DNA from: Chara braunii
Lineage: Eukaryota > Streptophyta > Charophyceae > Charales > Characeae
Length of the DNA: 64,000 nt
Assembly (NCBI GenBank): GCA_003427395.1
Contig: BFEA01000398.1
Span: 1,368,818 to 1,432,817, forward strand
Direction of reading: 5' to 3'
Every line of letters begins with the position of its first letter. Position 1 is the stretch's first letter. A program made the position numbers and the translations under genes. The notes beneath the pieces were generated by a model that was not told the DNA's origin, made no database searches, and saw only the letters and a list, made by a program, of their open reading frames with translations. Positions 52,661 to 63,457 of the stretch are shown one piece after another.

Positions 52661-55225
52661 AATATCAAAATCAAACCTGACAGACATATAGTTCCCAGTG
52701 TCCTATTTCTTGTACGGTTCTGACCTTTGTTTCTCACACGTACAGTAGACATATTGCCACAATCAGGAATGTAGTGGGCATACTGGCCACAGCTGACGCA
52801 TCATTGTTTCATTGCCCAACTCCCCATCCATTTCCGCTGTTTCCACCACTGTCCCACAGGCTATCGCCATTCCGGCGACCTCCCTTAGGACCTCCGTTCT
52901 AGTTCACTGCTGGACCACCGTTACCACCATTGCGATTGTCACCGTTACCGCCACTGTTCATGTTGCTGCTGCCCTGTCTTCTTGATACTGCCTCAGGTTT
53001 TCTAGCTACCGTGCTAGGTAGCCCGTATCTAGTTCGCGCAACAACCAGTTCCAAGCAAGCACTTCTTGGACGGTTGTTAATGCCTTTACTTGAGTGAGAA
53101 GATGGTAAACAAATGCAAGAACATTGCTATGTCGTTGCTGGATATGGCGCACCAGCGCGTCCAGCACCACTCTAGAGCAAAAGGGAAAAGACATGGTCAT
53201 GAAGCCGTGCAAGGTCACAACAACAAACAAGGAGGCCTTCACATGCAATACGTCAAAACATTATGACTATGTGCCATGACATGAAACATGCACATATCAT
53301 GGGGCACACATATAGTCCGTTCATGAAATGGTACGTGGACGGTTGATGTGGTCAAGATTGATGTATTCCCAGCTTCGCCACGTGTTGATCACATCATCTT
53401 GGGCATATTAAAGCGGTTCCATCTATTGCTAGTAACCATGCTCTGCAGACACTGCAAACACAACTCCCAGCACACTGACACTTTCACCGAACACTCGCAC
53501 GTGAACACCGCAGATTGAATCAGCATGCACTTCGTTTTCCTCTTCCCCTTGGTGACAATGCCCGCCCTCTTCTTCCAGATTTACCCTACTTGGGCGCTTC
53601 ACCCTGGCCCTTCATTTTCCTCATCCCCCAACTGTCCATCTCGAAGTCGCACAAACACTACAGCAGAGATTCTGCAGCACGTGAATTGACAAGTCACCTG
53701 CTGCTTGCACTGTGGCAATTATAAATAGCATCTGAACTTGCTGCTGGAGTGAATCAATGTCGGGTCCAGACTGGTACCGGTCGACGCGGCCTGTCGGCTG
53801 CAGTTTGCTAGTTCCGGAAGCCACAGGACTTTCCCAAGGATGCTGCTGAAAAGTGGACTCTTGGGACTGCACACTGTTCTTGTCGGGTACTGGGCCTACA
53901 ACTCCTAACTACTGGACCCTACGACGCTCTGAAACCTAGGACCTACCGGACTCTTAGGGCCTAACCTGGGACCTACCGGACTCCTAGGGCCTAACCTGGG
54001 ACCTACCGGGACCAGCTGGGACTGGGCCAAGGTGGGACTCTGGGGCAGGGACTCGGGACTCGGGACGTACAGAGCATGAAATTCTTTCACTCCCGCTGGC
54101 CTAATTTCGAGGTCCTCCGAGAAAAGCCTTAGTTTTACCAGTCCACGTTCTCTCCCCTTCAAGCCTGCTCATACTGCAAAACGATGTGAGGGGCAGTCTC
54201 CACTACTTCATGCCTCGTGTACCAGCGTTCGTCTTCTGGTTCCTGCCACTTCCTGGTACTGGAGCCACACATGGTACTCCCTAGCACCGGTATCTAAGTA
54301 CCAAAGGATGTCTCCCGCTTTTCAAACATCTCTCTCATTGCCATGCATTGTACCCCTACCCCTGCTTTTATTGTTTTATGTAACTCGGAGTATTATGCTT
54401 GTCGGGGATAAGCAACCAGACTGGTTCCTGCCCAAGAATACAAAGTGGGGTTGGGTTGCTTTTTTTTTCCCCCCAAGTGAGGGTCTTTATAAGTGAAATG
54501 ACTCCCATGGAGTCTCACCAGCATTGACTCAAGATAACATTCATCAAGTGAAACGTGTGCACAAAGACATAAGAACCAAGAAAAAAGAAAAGAAGAAAAA
54601 AAAGTCACCAAGTGGGTGGTGCTCTTCCAGGACACCCTTGAGAGAACCGTGAATAGTTTGGAAAGGTAACCGACTGAGGGTAAACGTTAGCAGGATGGTC
54701 ACAAAATGAGCAGGACGTAGGAGGATTGGCAGTTGATGTACACCAGCATATACGTGACGAACACTGAAGAGTCAGGCCATGACGAGGTACTGTACAATGG
54801 TAAACGCATGGGAGAGTCGATGTATAAATTTTATTGTTCTGAAGTAGGGGGTAAACAACTGACATAAAAACATGTGACATGTAAAAGCCCTGACGGATAT
54901 GCAACATTTATGTAAAGATGCAGCTGCAGAGTTGATGAGGTAGGATAGGAGCTGAGGGATAGATGGAGGTGGCCAAGGTTTTCATGTGTAGGGGCTGGGA
55001 GAGGGGGCGGGAGGGGGGGCTTAGGGAATTGTGGGGTAGTGGCCGATGTCTGGGTACCAACGGGAGTCTCCCGGTTGTTCGCTCCCCACGGCCTTTCTCC
55101 CTCCCAGGGGTGCTGTTTGTAAGATGTTCTTTGCTTGCCGTTGATAAACAACCGGAATGGTGCCCCCCAGAATAGAAGGGGCTGTGTGTTTGGTGTGTTA
55201 AAAAAAATGAGGAAATGGAGGGCCA
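52661..55225. other. no recognised gene; one short tandem repeat
   Basis: A ~29-bp repeat (GGACCTACCGGACTCCTAGG) occurs about 2.5 times at 53,938-54,016. The remainder shows no domain, terminus or RNA gene. Confidence 0.5.
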
Positions 55226-55240
55226 GGAGGTGTTCCAAGA

Positions 55241-55694
55241 GGCCAAAAAAAGTAAGGATCAGCAGATGGGCGTCTCCCTGTGAAGTGATGGGGATGTTTG
55301 CTGTAGTCAGAACGACTGATTAGCAAATTGAGACAAAATGCTGTGAGAACTCTGTTAACCCTACTGCAAATTGCTTCAGTTTAATTCAGTTTAAATTCAG
55401 TTTAAATTCACTCTAAGCTTAACACAATAGGCGCCTTGAGGATAGCCGGTGGACGGCAGGGGTCAGGAGATGGAGGTGGACCCCACTGGTGCCCCCCAGT
55501 GCTCCCCTCCATTCCTGACCCTGCTGCAGTTTTTGCTTGGAAGAGTAGAAGTGCATATGGGACGCTGGACCCGGTTTCCAGCAAAATGGCGTCACTTTCA
55601 ATGATGTACTGTTTTGAAAGATGTATCTAAGGGACGCTGGACCCGGTTTCCAGCAGGTGATGCTCCCCACCAATAGATGGAGCGGCCCAGGCAG

Positions 55695-55729
<35 letters not shown>
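55241..55729 (+). mobile_element. 489-bp retroposon with doubled LINE tail
   Basis: A 15-bp target duplication, GGAGGTGTTCCAAGA (55,226-55,240 and 55,730-55,744), brackets the insert, which ends in a 35-base A-run (55,695-55,729). It contains a partial tail (55,560-55,588) that breaks into unrelated sequence, and then a full tail (55,633-55,682). This suggests template switching or a nested copy before retroposition. No coding capacity. Confidence 0.88.
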
Positions 55730-55731
<2 letters not shown>

Positions 55732-56639
55732 AGGTGTTCCAAGAAGGGAGATAGGTGGTAAAAGATAAAATGTAGGAGACAGAGGAGATGTTGTTCACCA
55801 GGCTGGTTAAGAGGAGATGACAGCGGCCTTCTAGGTGGAGAGAAGTGAAGACAGAAGGTGAGAGATTTAATCTCATACCTCTGGGGCGAGCCATCGAAGG
55901 GAGTAAGTGTCTATTTCCTCTTGCTTCAGTCCATCACCTGCATCTCTCACAGTACCTAGATCACCTATCTGAAAAAGGCACAATTATCACATAATTTAAA
56001 AAGCAAGATAAAAAGCCCAAGGAAATAAGCAACCGAACCCAGCCCATGTTGCTGAATGGTTCACCACGGTAACTTTGATAAACGCATTTGAGTTTGAATC
56101 CTGATGGAATCAGAAGACCACAATGAGTCTGACTCAGTTCAATGAAGATACCTCAAGCCGCCGCCCTTTGCAACAAAAAGAAAAAGAAGCCCTTCACAGC
56201 CTGTAGGGAAAAAGGAGAGCTTCAAGACACACAGAAAAGGACAGCCCCAGGAACTGATGAAAGTGATGTTCTGTATTCCAATGATGTATTCAAGAAAGAG
56301 CAACAACAAGAAGGATCGTCACTGATTCTGTTGTTCTGTTCCCTTATTCTGACTCAGCCTGGAGAAGGGAAGGACCTAAAGAGCGGAAGGGTTTAGGCCC
56401 TTTACGGAGGGTTCAGGGAGCGTTTGGGGGACAGTGCCCCACAAAGAGAGACAAGAGGGCAAGGTCTACAAGGTCAAACAAGAGTTATGGAAAAACTGGG
56501 CTGCACAGCAGAATGATAAAGGGGAGCTGCAAACATCTGGAATTGGATGGGACTGACAGATCATAAGGAGGTACAGGACAGAATGGACAGCCCGCAATTC
56601 CAGGAATGGGGGTGAGGCCACGAGAAGAAGGGCTCTAAA

Positions 56640-57046
56640 TAGGGGAGGGCAGTACTTGTGACTCCATGGGGAATCGGAGCTCCGCAGCGGGATATGTCAA
56701 GGCCAACCCCCAGGGAAAACTCTACTTTGCACGTTGCATGTAAGGGACACTGGACCCGGTTTCCAGCAGGTGCCGCTCCCCACCAATAGATGGAGCAGCC
56801 CATCAGCCAAACCCTCAATTCTGGTGGTTCTCTCACCACCACTGATCGCTGGACACCTCCTGACACCCACAGCAATTCTCCAAACACAGTCCGCAAAGAG
56901 GAAGGTAGCGCACTGGACAAAAGTGGTGATGTTGAAAGACAAGAAGAACGAGACACTAAAATGTCCCAAGACTACAGGAGAGGTAGACAGGAGTGTATGC
57001 TCATATCATCACTCCTATCTGTCGCTGAGGGTGTAACCGAGTGTTT

Positions 57047-57129
<83 letters not shown>
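56640..57129 (+). mobile_element. SINE-like element with tail and 79-base A-run
   Basis: It shares a leader (CTCCATGGGG..GGAGCTCC), the tail (56,751-56,803) and a CCCTCAATTCTGGTGGTTCTC extension with the insert at 6,324. The A-run (57,051-57,129) may terminate this or an adjacent insert. The 5' limit is uncertain. Confidence 0.6.
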
Positions 57130-57132
<3 letters not shown>

Positions 57133-57643
57133 GACCGCAGTGCCGGGATCATACCGGAAAGGTTGCCCTTGTTGTGAGGGATGCTGGACCCGGTTTTCAG
57201 GCTGTGTAATATACAAAGTCCTCTCCTTTGAAAAAGAAAAAAGAGTCCCAAAACAAACGGGACATTTTCAACTGCCAATATGTTTCGCAGCCATTTTTCT
57301 TGGTCGCACGTTGCAGCTGCCACAGCTTTCCGGGCTTGGCAGCTGGAGCAAATGGCTGGCGGCACCTGTGCAGGTTCATTCTGTTTTGGCTTGACGCCGA
57401 CATTGCGAACACTTTGATAGAATCAACACTTCGTGCCTCTTGGAAAAGCTAGACACGTATCCTGTGATGAAGAATCAGATTAGGGCCTGGCTGAAAGGAG
57501 ACGGTGTGATTGGATTTGCCAACCGCCCTGTAACTATATATAACTATGGCAAGCTTGCAGTTATATTGCCTTTACTGGCCAACAGTGCTTTGCATGGAAT
57601 GGAGAACGCAGGGCGTTAGAAGCCCCGGGCAATAGTGGCTAGG

Positions 57644-57656
57644 AAGTACTGGTGGC
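57644..57656. repeat. solo MITE end abutting TTAA
   Basis: AAGTACTGGTGGC, the mirror image of the adjacent MITE terminus, lies on the other side of the shared TTAA. It suggests a second element once inserted back-to-back at the same target. Confidence 0.6.
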
Positions 57657-57660
57657 TTAA

Positions 57661-57861
57661 ACCACCAGTACTTGGCCCAGCTATTGGCCGCGGCCCTTTC
57701 CCATTAACGCACCGCGGCATTCGGGCTTCGGCCTACCGGACCGCATTGGCTGGAGGCCACAGCCAAAATGAAAACAGAAAAGACCAACGGCGGTTCGGTA
57801 GGACTTGGCGTGCAGGGGGCTGGGAGGCTCGGCTTCGATAGCTGGGCCAAGTACTGGTGGT
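57661..57861. mobile_element. 201-bp piggyBac-like MITE
   Basis: Perfect 24-bp terminal inverted repeats (57,661-57,684; 57,838-57,861), beginning ACCACCAGTACTTGGCCC, are flanked by TTAA on both sides (57,657-57,660; 57,862-57,865). TTAA duplication is diagnostic of piggyBac-type transposition. The interior is GC-rich and non-coding. Confidence 0.85.
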
Positions 57862-58021
57862 TTAATGGACCAAACCAACAAAGGACGTGATGGACAGGTC
57901 CGACTGTTGTTGAGGTGGAATTCAAGGGCTGTGGTATGAGGCCGCTCTGTGCCCTGGCAACCATCAGAGTGAAGACACTGCTGAACTTTACAAAACTGTG
58001 AAGGCCATCCTAGGATGAGCA

Positions 58022-58073
58022 GACACCGGACCCGTTTTCCAGCAGGTGCAGCTCCCCACCAACAGATGGCGTG
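58022..58073 (+). repeat. LINE-tail motif copy without poly(A)
   Basis: ACACCGGACCCGTTTTCCAG is followed by CAGGTGCAGCTCCCCACCAA and CAGATGG. It is diverged at both ends. Confidence 0.75.
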
Positions 58074-58472
58074 ACCTCAAGGGAGGGATGCTCATACCAC
58101 TCTTCCTAGTAGAATCAGGAGAGTGACTGTCTTAAACAGCCAGCACCTTTATCATACATCGGCCGTGGGCCCTGTGTGCCAAGTGCGGCCGATGTGTCCG
58201 GCCGGCGTTGGGGCCGAAAGCATTCTCCGCGTTAACTGCCACGCCTTTGTTTTCCAAGCACGGAAAGGTCTGTTCGGGGCTTGGCTGGTTTGCCAAGCAG
58301 GCCTTTTTGGCCTTGTACTCTAGATTTTTGTAGGCTGTCTATGGGGGTGGACCGGATGACTTGAGTACTCAGGATTTTGCGACCCTTTAGAGGGCAGCAC
58401 TATTTTTCCAATTTAGGGCGGGCACGCGCCTGCTGCAGTCCTCCTTTACTTCAATAGTCCTCTGAGAAGTCG

Positions 58473-59238
58473 TTACTGCATCTGCTGTTTCGGAGGGCGT
58501 CCCCTGCCTGGAGGCTGGGGCACAGGCATCAGCTTGTGCTCAACAATGTAATCAATGCCGATGTGTCCGTCCATGGTTGGGGGCAGCATTGATCGCCTGG
58601 AGGGAAACCGATTGGTTTCAGCAAAAGGAGCAAGATTGGATGCGTGAAAAACAGGGTGTGTACGGAGGTGACCAAGGATGAGAATAGCATATGATAGACC
58701 ATCTGGCTGATCTCCTACGATATCCAAAACTTCCCAGGGTCCAAGATACTGTGGGGTCAGTTTATGAGAGATTCCCAGCTCCTGTCCCAATTCAGATGAC
58801 TTAACCCAGACTCGCTCACCTACCTGACATGCAGAGGGTCGTCTTCGTTTGTTCTCAGATGCTACCATGGCATCCTGAGATTTCTTGATCTGCTCAATGG
58901 CCTGCTGCAGCATCTGTTCGTTCTTGATGGCAAACTCTATGCTGCCAGGTGCTGTAGGTGGCTGAGTTTCAGGCAATAGGAAGTCAAGAGCAGATCTGGG
59001 CTTCCAACCAAGATGCAGCTGGTTGGGAGTCTTACCAGTAGTGCTGTGCACAGCGTTGTTGTACAGACTGGGGATGAGAGGTAACTTCTCATCCCAGTCA
59101 TCTTGACTAAGTTGGCTTAATATAATGCCGAAGCAAGTGCTGTACTACCTGGTTCATATGCTCGACCTGACCATTTGACTCAGGGTGGTTCCCTGATGTC
59201 ATTTGCAGTTGGGTGCCCATCTGTTGGGTTGTACTTTC
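58473..59238 (-). pseudogene. Ty3/gypsy integrase C-terminal remnant
   Basis: Minus strand: GTQLQMTSGNHPESNGQVEH (end of the integrase core with the catalytic-Glu helix region), then after stops HSTTGKTPNQLHLGWKPRSA. The GPF/SH3-like C-terminal part follows: VGERVWVKSSELGQELGISH, KLTPQYLGPWEVLDIVGDQP and HPVFHASNLAPF. A final PPTMDGHIGIDYIVEHKLMP block precedes the Gln-rich end. The integrase inserts retrotransposon DNA. Only this 3' piece of pol survives, and a LINE abuts its upstream end at 59,239. It is unrelated in position to the gag at 32 kb. Confidence 0.88.
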
Positions 59239-59500
59239 TTTTTTTTTTTAACATCCGCTGGGACTGTTACCTGAGATGATATGAGCATCATCAGGTACCA
59301 TACCCCTGCGATGGCTCCTTTCTATTGGTGGGGAGCTGCACCTGCTGGAAAATGGGTCCAGCGTCCCCAAAAGTACATCGCAATGAGAGTATGATCAAAA
59401 TGATAGGAGAGCCTCTTCAGTCCCAGAGGGTCCGCCAGATGCCACTTGTCACTTAAGCTCCCTACCCATCCAAAATATATTAGATCTTAGCATCATCTTT

Positions 59501-59984
59501 TTTTTTTTTTTTTTTTTTTTACATATATATACACACACGTATATATTGTCAAACAGAGTAGGCAGAGAGGGAGAAGGGGACAACAAACGAGGGGCTGTGA
59601 CAAACTGATTCGTCGGAGTTTATATGTATACTTGTTTTTTCGATTTTTTTCCCCATAGACTACATTGTGGCGAAGCAGCTATCTCAGAGGCAATACATTC
59701 ACACCTGGTGCTGAAGCAGCCAGCTGTTCATCCCAACTGTCATGGCCAGTCCTCTGCTAAGGTACTGCGTTTGAGATCTCTATGTGTGACATCCATATCA
59801 GGTTGCGAAAGTCTACAGTCTCGTGACCCAGTCGCCACACTGTGATGTTGTGTTGTGCCACCTGGAAGTCTGTGAGACAACAGTGATCTAGGACTTCTGG
59901 AATTCCAGAAATATCCACTCAACAAAAACTTAGTTAACTGAGCAACAAAGGACTTATCAATCTCTGAATTTCTGAATTTCTCAG
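59501..59984 (-). mobile_element. 484-bp poly(A) insert with 12-bp duplication
   Basis: TAGCATCATCTT at 59,489-59,500 and 59,985-59,996 flanks a segment beginning with a T-run, so it is a minus-strand retroposon nested in the LINE 3'-UTR. I recognise no coding sequence or tail motif in it, so it is a different family from the other short inserts. Confidence 0.8.
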
Positions 59985-60025
59985 TAGCATCATCTTACCC
60001 CTCCCTTAAGCCATACCATTGCAAA

Positions 60026-60440
60026 TCAACCAGGGAGAGCTCCGAAGGAGGAAAGAAATCTGGGACACAATCCGGATGTCTGAGGGAATCTCCCGGGCTG
60101 AAGCGTAAACCAGTTACGAAAAACAAGTTGGAAGTCCCGTTGAAGATGACCCGCTGTTTTTTCCGCCCCTGGCCGGCGCACCTCACTCAATCCCCTCCCT
60201 GCATTTCCCCCAAGCCAGTCCAAATTAAATTTCTGAATATGTTGTAGAATATCGTTTTTTTGGTGAAAGAACATTAATTTGGTTTTAAGGGTCGACCAGT
60301 GAGCTCTGATTTCTGTTTGTATGAAATGCACAATAAGTTCAACAACCTCTAGACCTTCCAAACGGACTCCTTCTCTTGCTCTGACACAACGTCTGTACCA
60401 TATGGTCCATAAGACCGCTTTGTGACCAATTTCGAAAAGA
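60026..60440 (-). pseudogene. LINE ORF2 C-terminal fragment
   Basis: The minus strand reads NLFEIGHKAVLWTIWYRRC, then VELIVHFIQTEIRAHWSTLK, ILQHIQKFNLDWLGG and DFQLVFRNWFTLQPG. This follows the C-terminal order of the fragment at 8,327-8,728. It has an extra Gly/Arg-rich stretch and frame breaks near the DFPDPFPP-equivalent end. Confidence 0.7.
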
Positions 60441-62879
60441 TTACTCTGAAAATTTGAAAGAGAGAAATTGAGAGGATTCTAGCGGCACAGAATAGGGGCG
60501 CAGCGCTACCGGGATCGCTGCGCCCTGGGGCCTTACGAGTAGGCAAGGATTGGCGGAGGGCAGCGATGGCACGCCTCTGAGGCGAGGCTGGAGGGGGGCT
60601 GCCATGTGGGGAAAGGTGCGAGACCATGGCTTGGTGTGACAGTGTATGATGGGAAGGACGCTGGATGCCACGTGGCAAGGGGGGGTTGTGGACAGTAGAG
60701 AGAGTGGGTGTATTAAAGATGAGTGTCCGGGGTTTTCTTCTCCTACCTCTGCCTCTAGTTCTCTGTCTCCTGCTTTGTCTGATCCAACTGTTTGAGGATT
60801 ATTGTGCATGGATCGAATTCTCTGTGAGGCTGCGGTGACGGGCTTGATGCTGTCACTCACAACACAATCGCCTTTAAGGTCTAAGGAGGCGGCAGTGTCC
60901 TATGTATCTCTTCTGTCCAGTGTACCTTGCCAAGGGGCTGTACTGGCACTGGCTATGGGCAGGAGGTGTTCCCTTCGCAGGAAGAGGCGGGGGATGAGTT
61001 TGGTCGGATTAGCGGTCTGGCAGTTGGATTAGGAGATGGCGGGAGTGGAGCATCTCGCGTTGACCTGGAGGGGTGGAGATTTCATATTGTTCAAGACAAC
61101 CTCACGACGTGATGGGAGCTCGGCACGCAGCAGCTTCTCGAGGCCGTCATCCTGAGTATCGCTCAAATTCCCATAGTATCTTAGGGTTTCGAGTTCAATA
61201 GCGTTATCTTATTTGGTTGATTTTACGATAGTCTGCTTGTTTTTTTGCCTAATTGCTTTTTCCTTGTCGTTAATTTCAAACGTGATGACCTAATATTCAT
61301 GCTACCTTGTAGTCTTTGATGATCACATAATTTCTGTAATAATTTGATTTGATTGATTAGTATTCCTGTCTACTGTTGATCTGTTTTGGTTAACAAGTTC
61401 TTGATTCGCTGTCTGAGTGAGGTTTCCCTTTTTTGGATTTTCAAATTTTATCTAATCTCATCTTCAACCCCATCTTTTGAAATTCGTCAGCTGATGTCCT
61501 CAACTATGATCAGGATTATTCTTGATTTTAGACATTCCTGAATTCAATATTGGACATCTTAGTTGAATTTCTTGAATTTTTGTTCTTAAATGTCCCTTTC
61601 GAATAGGTTGTTGCAGACAGATTTTCTAATTGTGGTTCTAATTTCTATTTTTTCAGAGTAGTTTTCGCAGTTCTCCTCTATTTGAATAAATCTACAGCTG
61701 CAAATCTTATTTCTTAGTCTTGATTACGGTCGTCATAAAAATTTTGAATCTGATTGGTTTTCTCGTTAATTAGGTTTTGGAGCTTGCCGGGATCTTGTGG
61801 CTCGCTTTGTGAATCGGAGGGGGTCTCCTTTAGGGTTGGAGCCCCTCCCCATGAAGGTTGCACAAGGGGAGAGGTGTTACCTTTGGAAGGGGCGAGGTAG
61901 TATTATGAGGGTTTGTCTTTTTCTGGGTCAGGTTGATTTAGGGTCAAATCCACACTGGCGGTTGGGGGGAGAAGACAAGGGGGTGGCTGCTTACAGCAGG
62001 GTGTGAGGATGAGAGGGCTGCCTTGCTTGGAAGGGGCAGAAGGAAGCGGGAACTTCAGCCTGGGAGGCATACTCTAGGGGGAATTGTATGCCTTTTCGAG
62101 GGTTGAAGTGGTCGTTTATAGGCTGTTCCGAACTGGGGTCGGGAGGAGAGGGGGTTCCTCCCAGTGGGGGCAGTGTAGGAACAGGGGGTTTGTTTTTTGT
62201 CAGAAGGAGTAACTTTGTTGGTCACACGGTGAGCTTACTATGTGTTGTGGAGTCCCGGGGGTATGTTAGAATATGAATTTCCTATTTCAAAAATTTCGTA
62301 AACTGTTCAAAATTGATTTGGTAAGCAAGAAGATGGGGTTAGGTTTCAGTAAGGTGGTGCCCGGGTAGAGGAGGGATTGATGTTCGGGGTGGTAGGTCTA
62401 TTAGAAGGGCGGGGTGGGGTGACAATGGTCGGTGCTGGAGCATGTGCTCTGTAACCAAGGGGGGCATGAGACCATTGGAGCTATGTCGAGGGTGGAAGGC
62501 ATAACCATCTTGTTCAACTTCGCTGATGCCGGGGTAGTGACCTGGTAACTTCGGGCTGTGCAGCTAAGGAAGGTGTCGAGGGAGGAAGACACTTCCTGTC
62601 CGTCAGAACTAGTTCGGTCAGGTACTAGGACTGTTGAGGTTGTCCTATCACCCTAGTAAGGGGGGTATGAGATCTAGCGAGTTCTGGTACGAGGATTGAA
62701 GGTCTGTGCATTAGTCTTCCCTCTGCGGTGCGGGGAAGGAGTTGGATTGGGGGTGGTTTTCCTTTTCCTGTCTTCTTTTTTTTAGGTTCTTCAAAGCAAA
62801 AACCTTGTACTAGGTCGGTAGGTTAGTTGCTATCCAAGATTTTCTTAAACTATTTCATGGTTCTCAGATTGTTCGTAGC
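60441..62879. other. no recognised gene
   Basis: GC-rich to about 61,130, T-rich to 61,780, then G-rich. Open frames are short and match nothing I know. The last part probably belongs to the 3'-UTR or leader of the retroposon whose tail is at 62,944. Confidence 0.45.
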
Positions 62880-63007
62880 CAAATGCCAGGTAATGGCCCT
62901 AGTATATTAAATCATTTCTCGAATCATCTGTATAATTCTATATGGGACGCTGGGCCCGGTTCCCAGCACGTGTTGCTCCCCACGAATAGATTGGAGCTCT
63001 TTGTCCC
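62880..63007 (+). mobile_element. SINE-like element truncated by gap
   Basis: It shares GCCAAATGCCAGGTAATGGC and the CCCAGCACGTG..GAATAGATTGG tail variant with the insert at 10,998-11,198. Its poly(A) end is lost in the gap 63,008-63,457. Confidence 0.75.
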
Positions 63008-63457
63008 NNNNNNNNNNNNNNNNNNNNNNNNNNNNNNNNNNNNNNNNNNNNNNNNNNNNNNNNNNNNNNNNNNNNNNNNNNNNNNNNNNNNNNNNNNNNN
63101 NNNNNNNNNNNNNNNNNNNNNNNNNNNNNNNNNNNNNNNNNNNNNNNNNNNNNNNNNNNNNNNNNNNNNNNNNNNNNNNNNNNNNNNNNNNNNNNNNNNN
63201 NNNNNNNNNNNNNNNNNNNNNNNNNNNNNNNNNNNNNNNNNNNNNNNNNNNNNNNNNNNNNNNNNNNNNNNNNNNNNNNNNNNNNNNNNNNNNNNNNNNN
63301 NNNNNNNNNNNNNNNNNNNNNNNNNNNNNNNNNNNNNNNNNNNNNNNNNNNNNNNNNNNNNNNNNNNNNNNNNNNNNNNNNNNNNNNNNNNNNNNNNNNN
63401 NNNNNNNNNNNNNNNNNNNNNNNNNNNNNNNNNNNNNNNNNNNNNNNNNNNNNNNNN
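63008..63457. other. assembly gap (450 N)
   Basis: The gap lies between a plus-strand tail and a T-run belonging to a minus-strand tail, so it probably spans inverted poly(A)/poly(T) sequence that could not be assembled. Confidence 0.99.

Larger units (their letters stand above)
59239..60440 (-). mobile_element. 5'-truncated LINE abutting the gypsy remnant
   Basis: The plus-strand T-run 59,239-59,247 is the poly(A) of a minus-strand LINE whose tail is at 59,365-59,311, with 3'-UTR and ORF2 end further right. The sequence after the tail (CATCGCAGGGGTATGG) differs from the other copies. It is itself interrupted at 59,501-59,984. Its 5' limit (about 60,440) is where ORF2 similarity stops; no duplication was matched. 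Confidence 0.7.

Noticed and set aside
60441-60860. 139-codon minus-strand frame upstream of the LINE fragment
   Set aside because: Its composition reflects GC-rich DNA, and no motif is shared with the LINE or any family I know.
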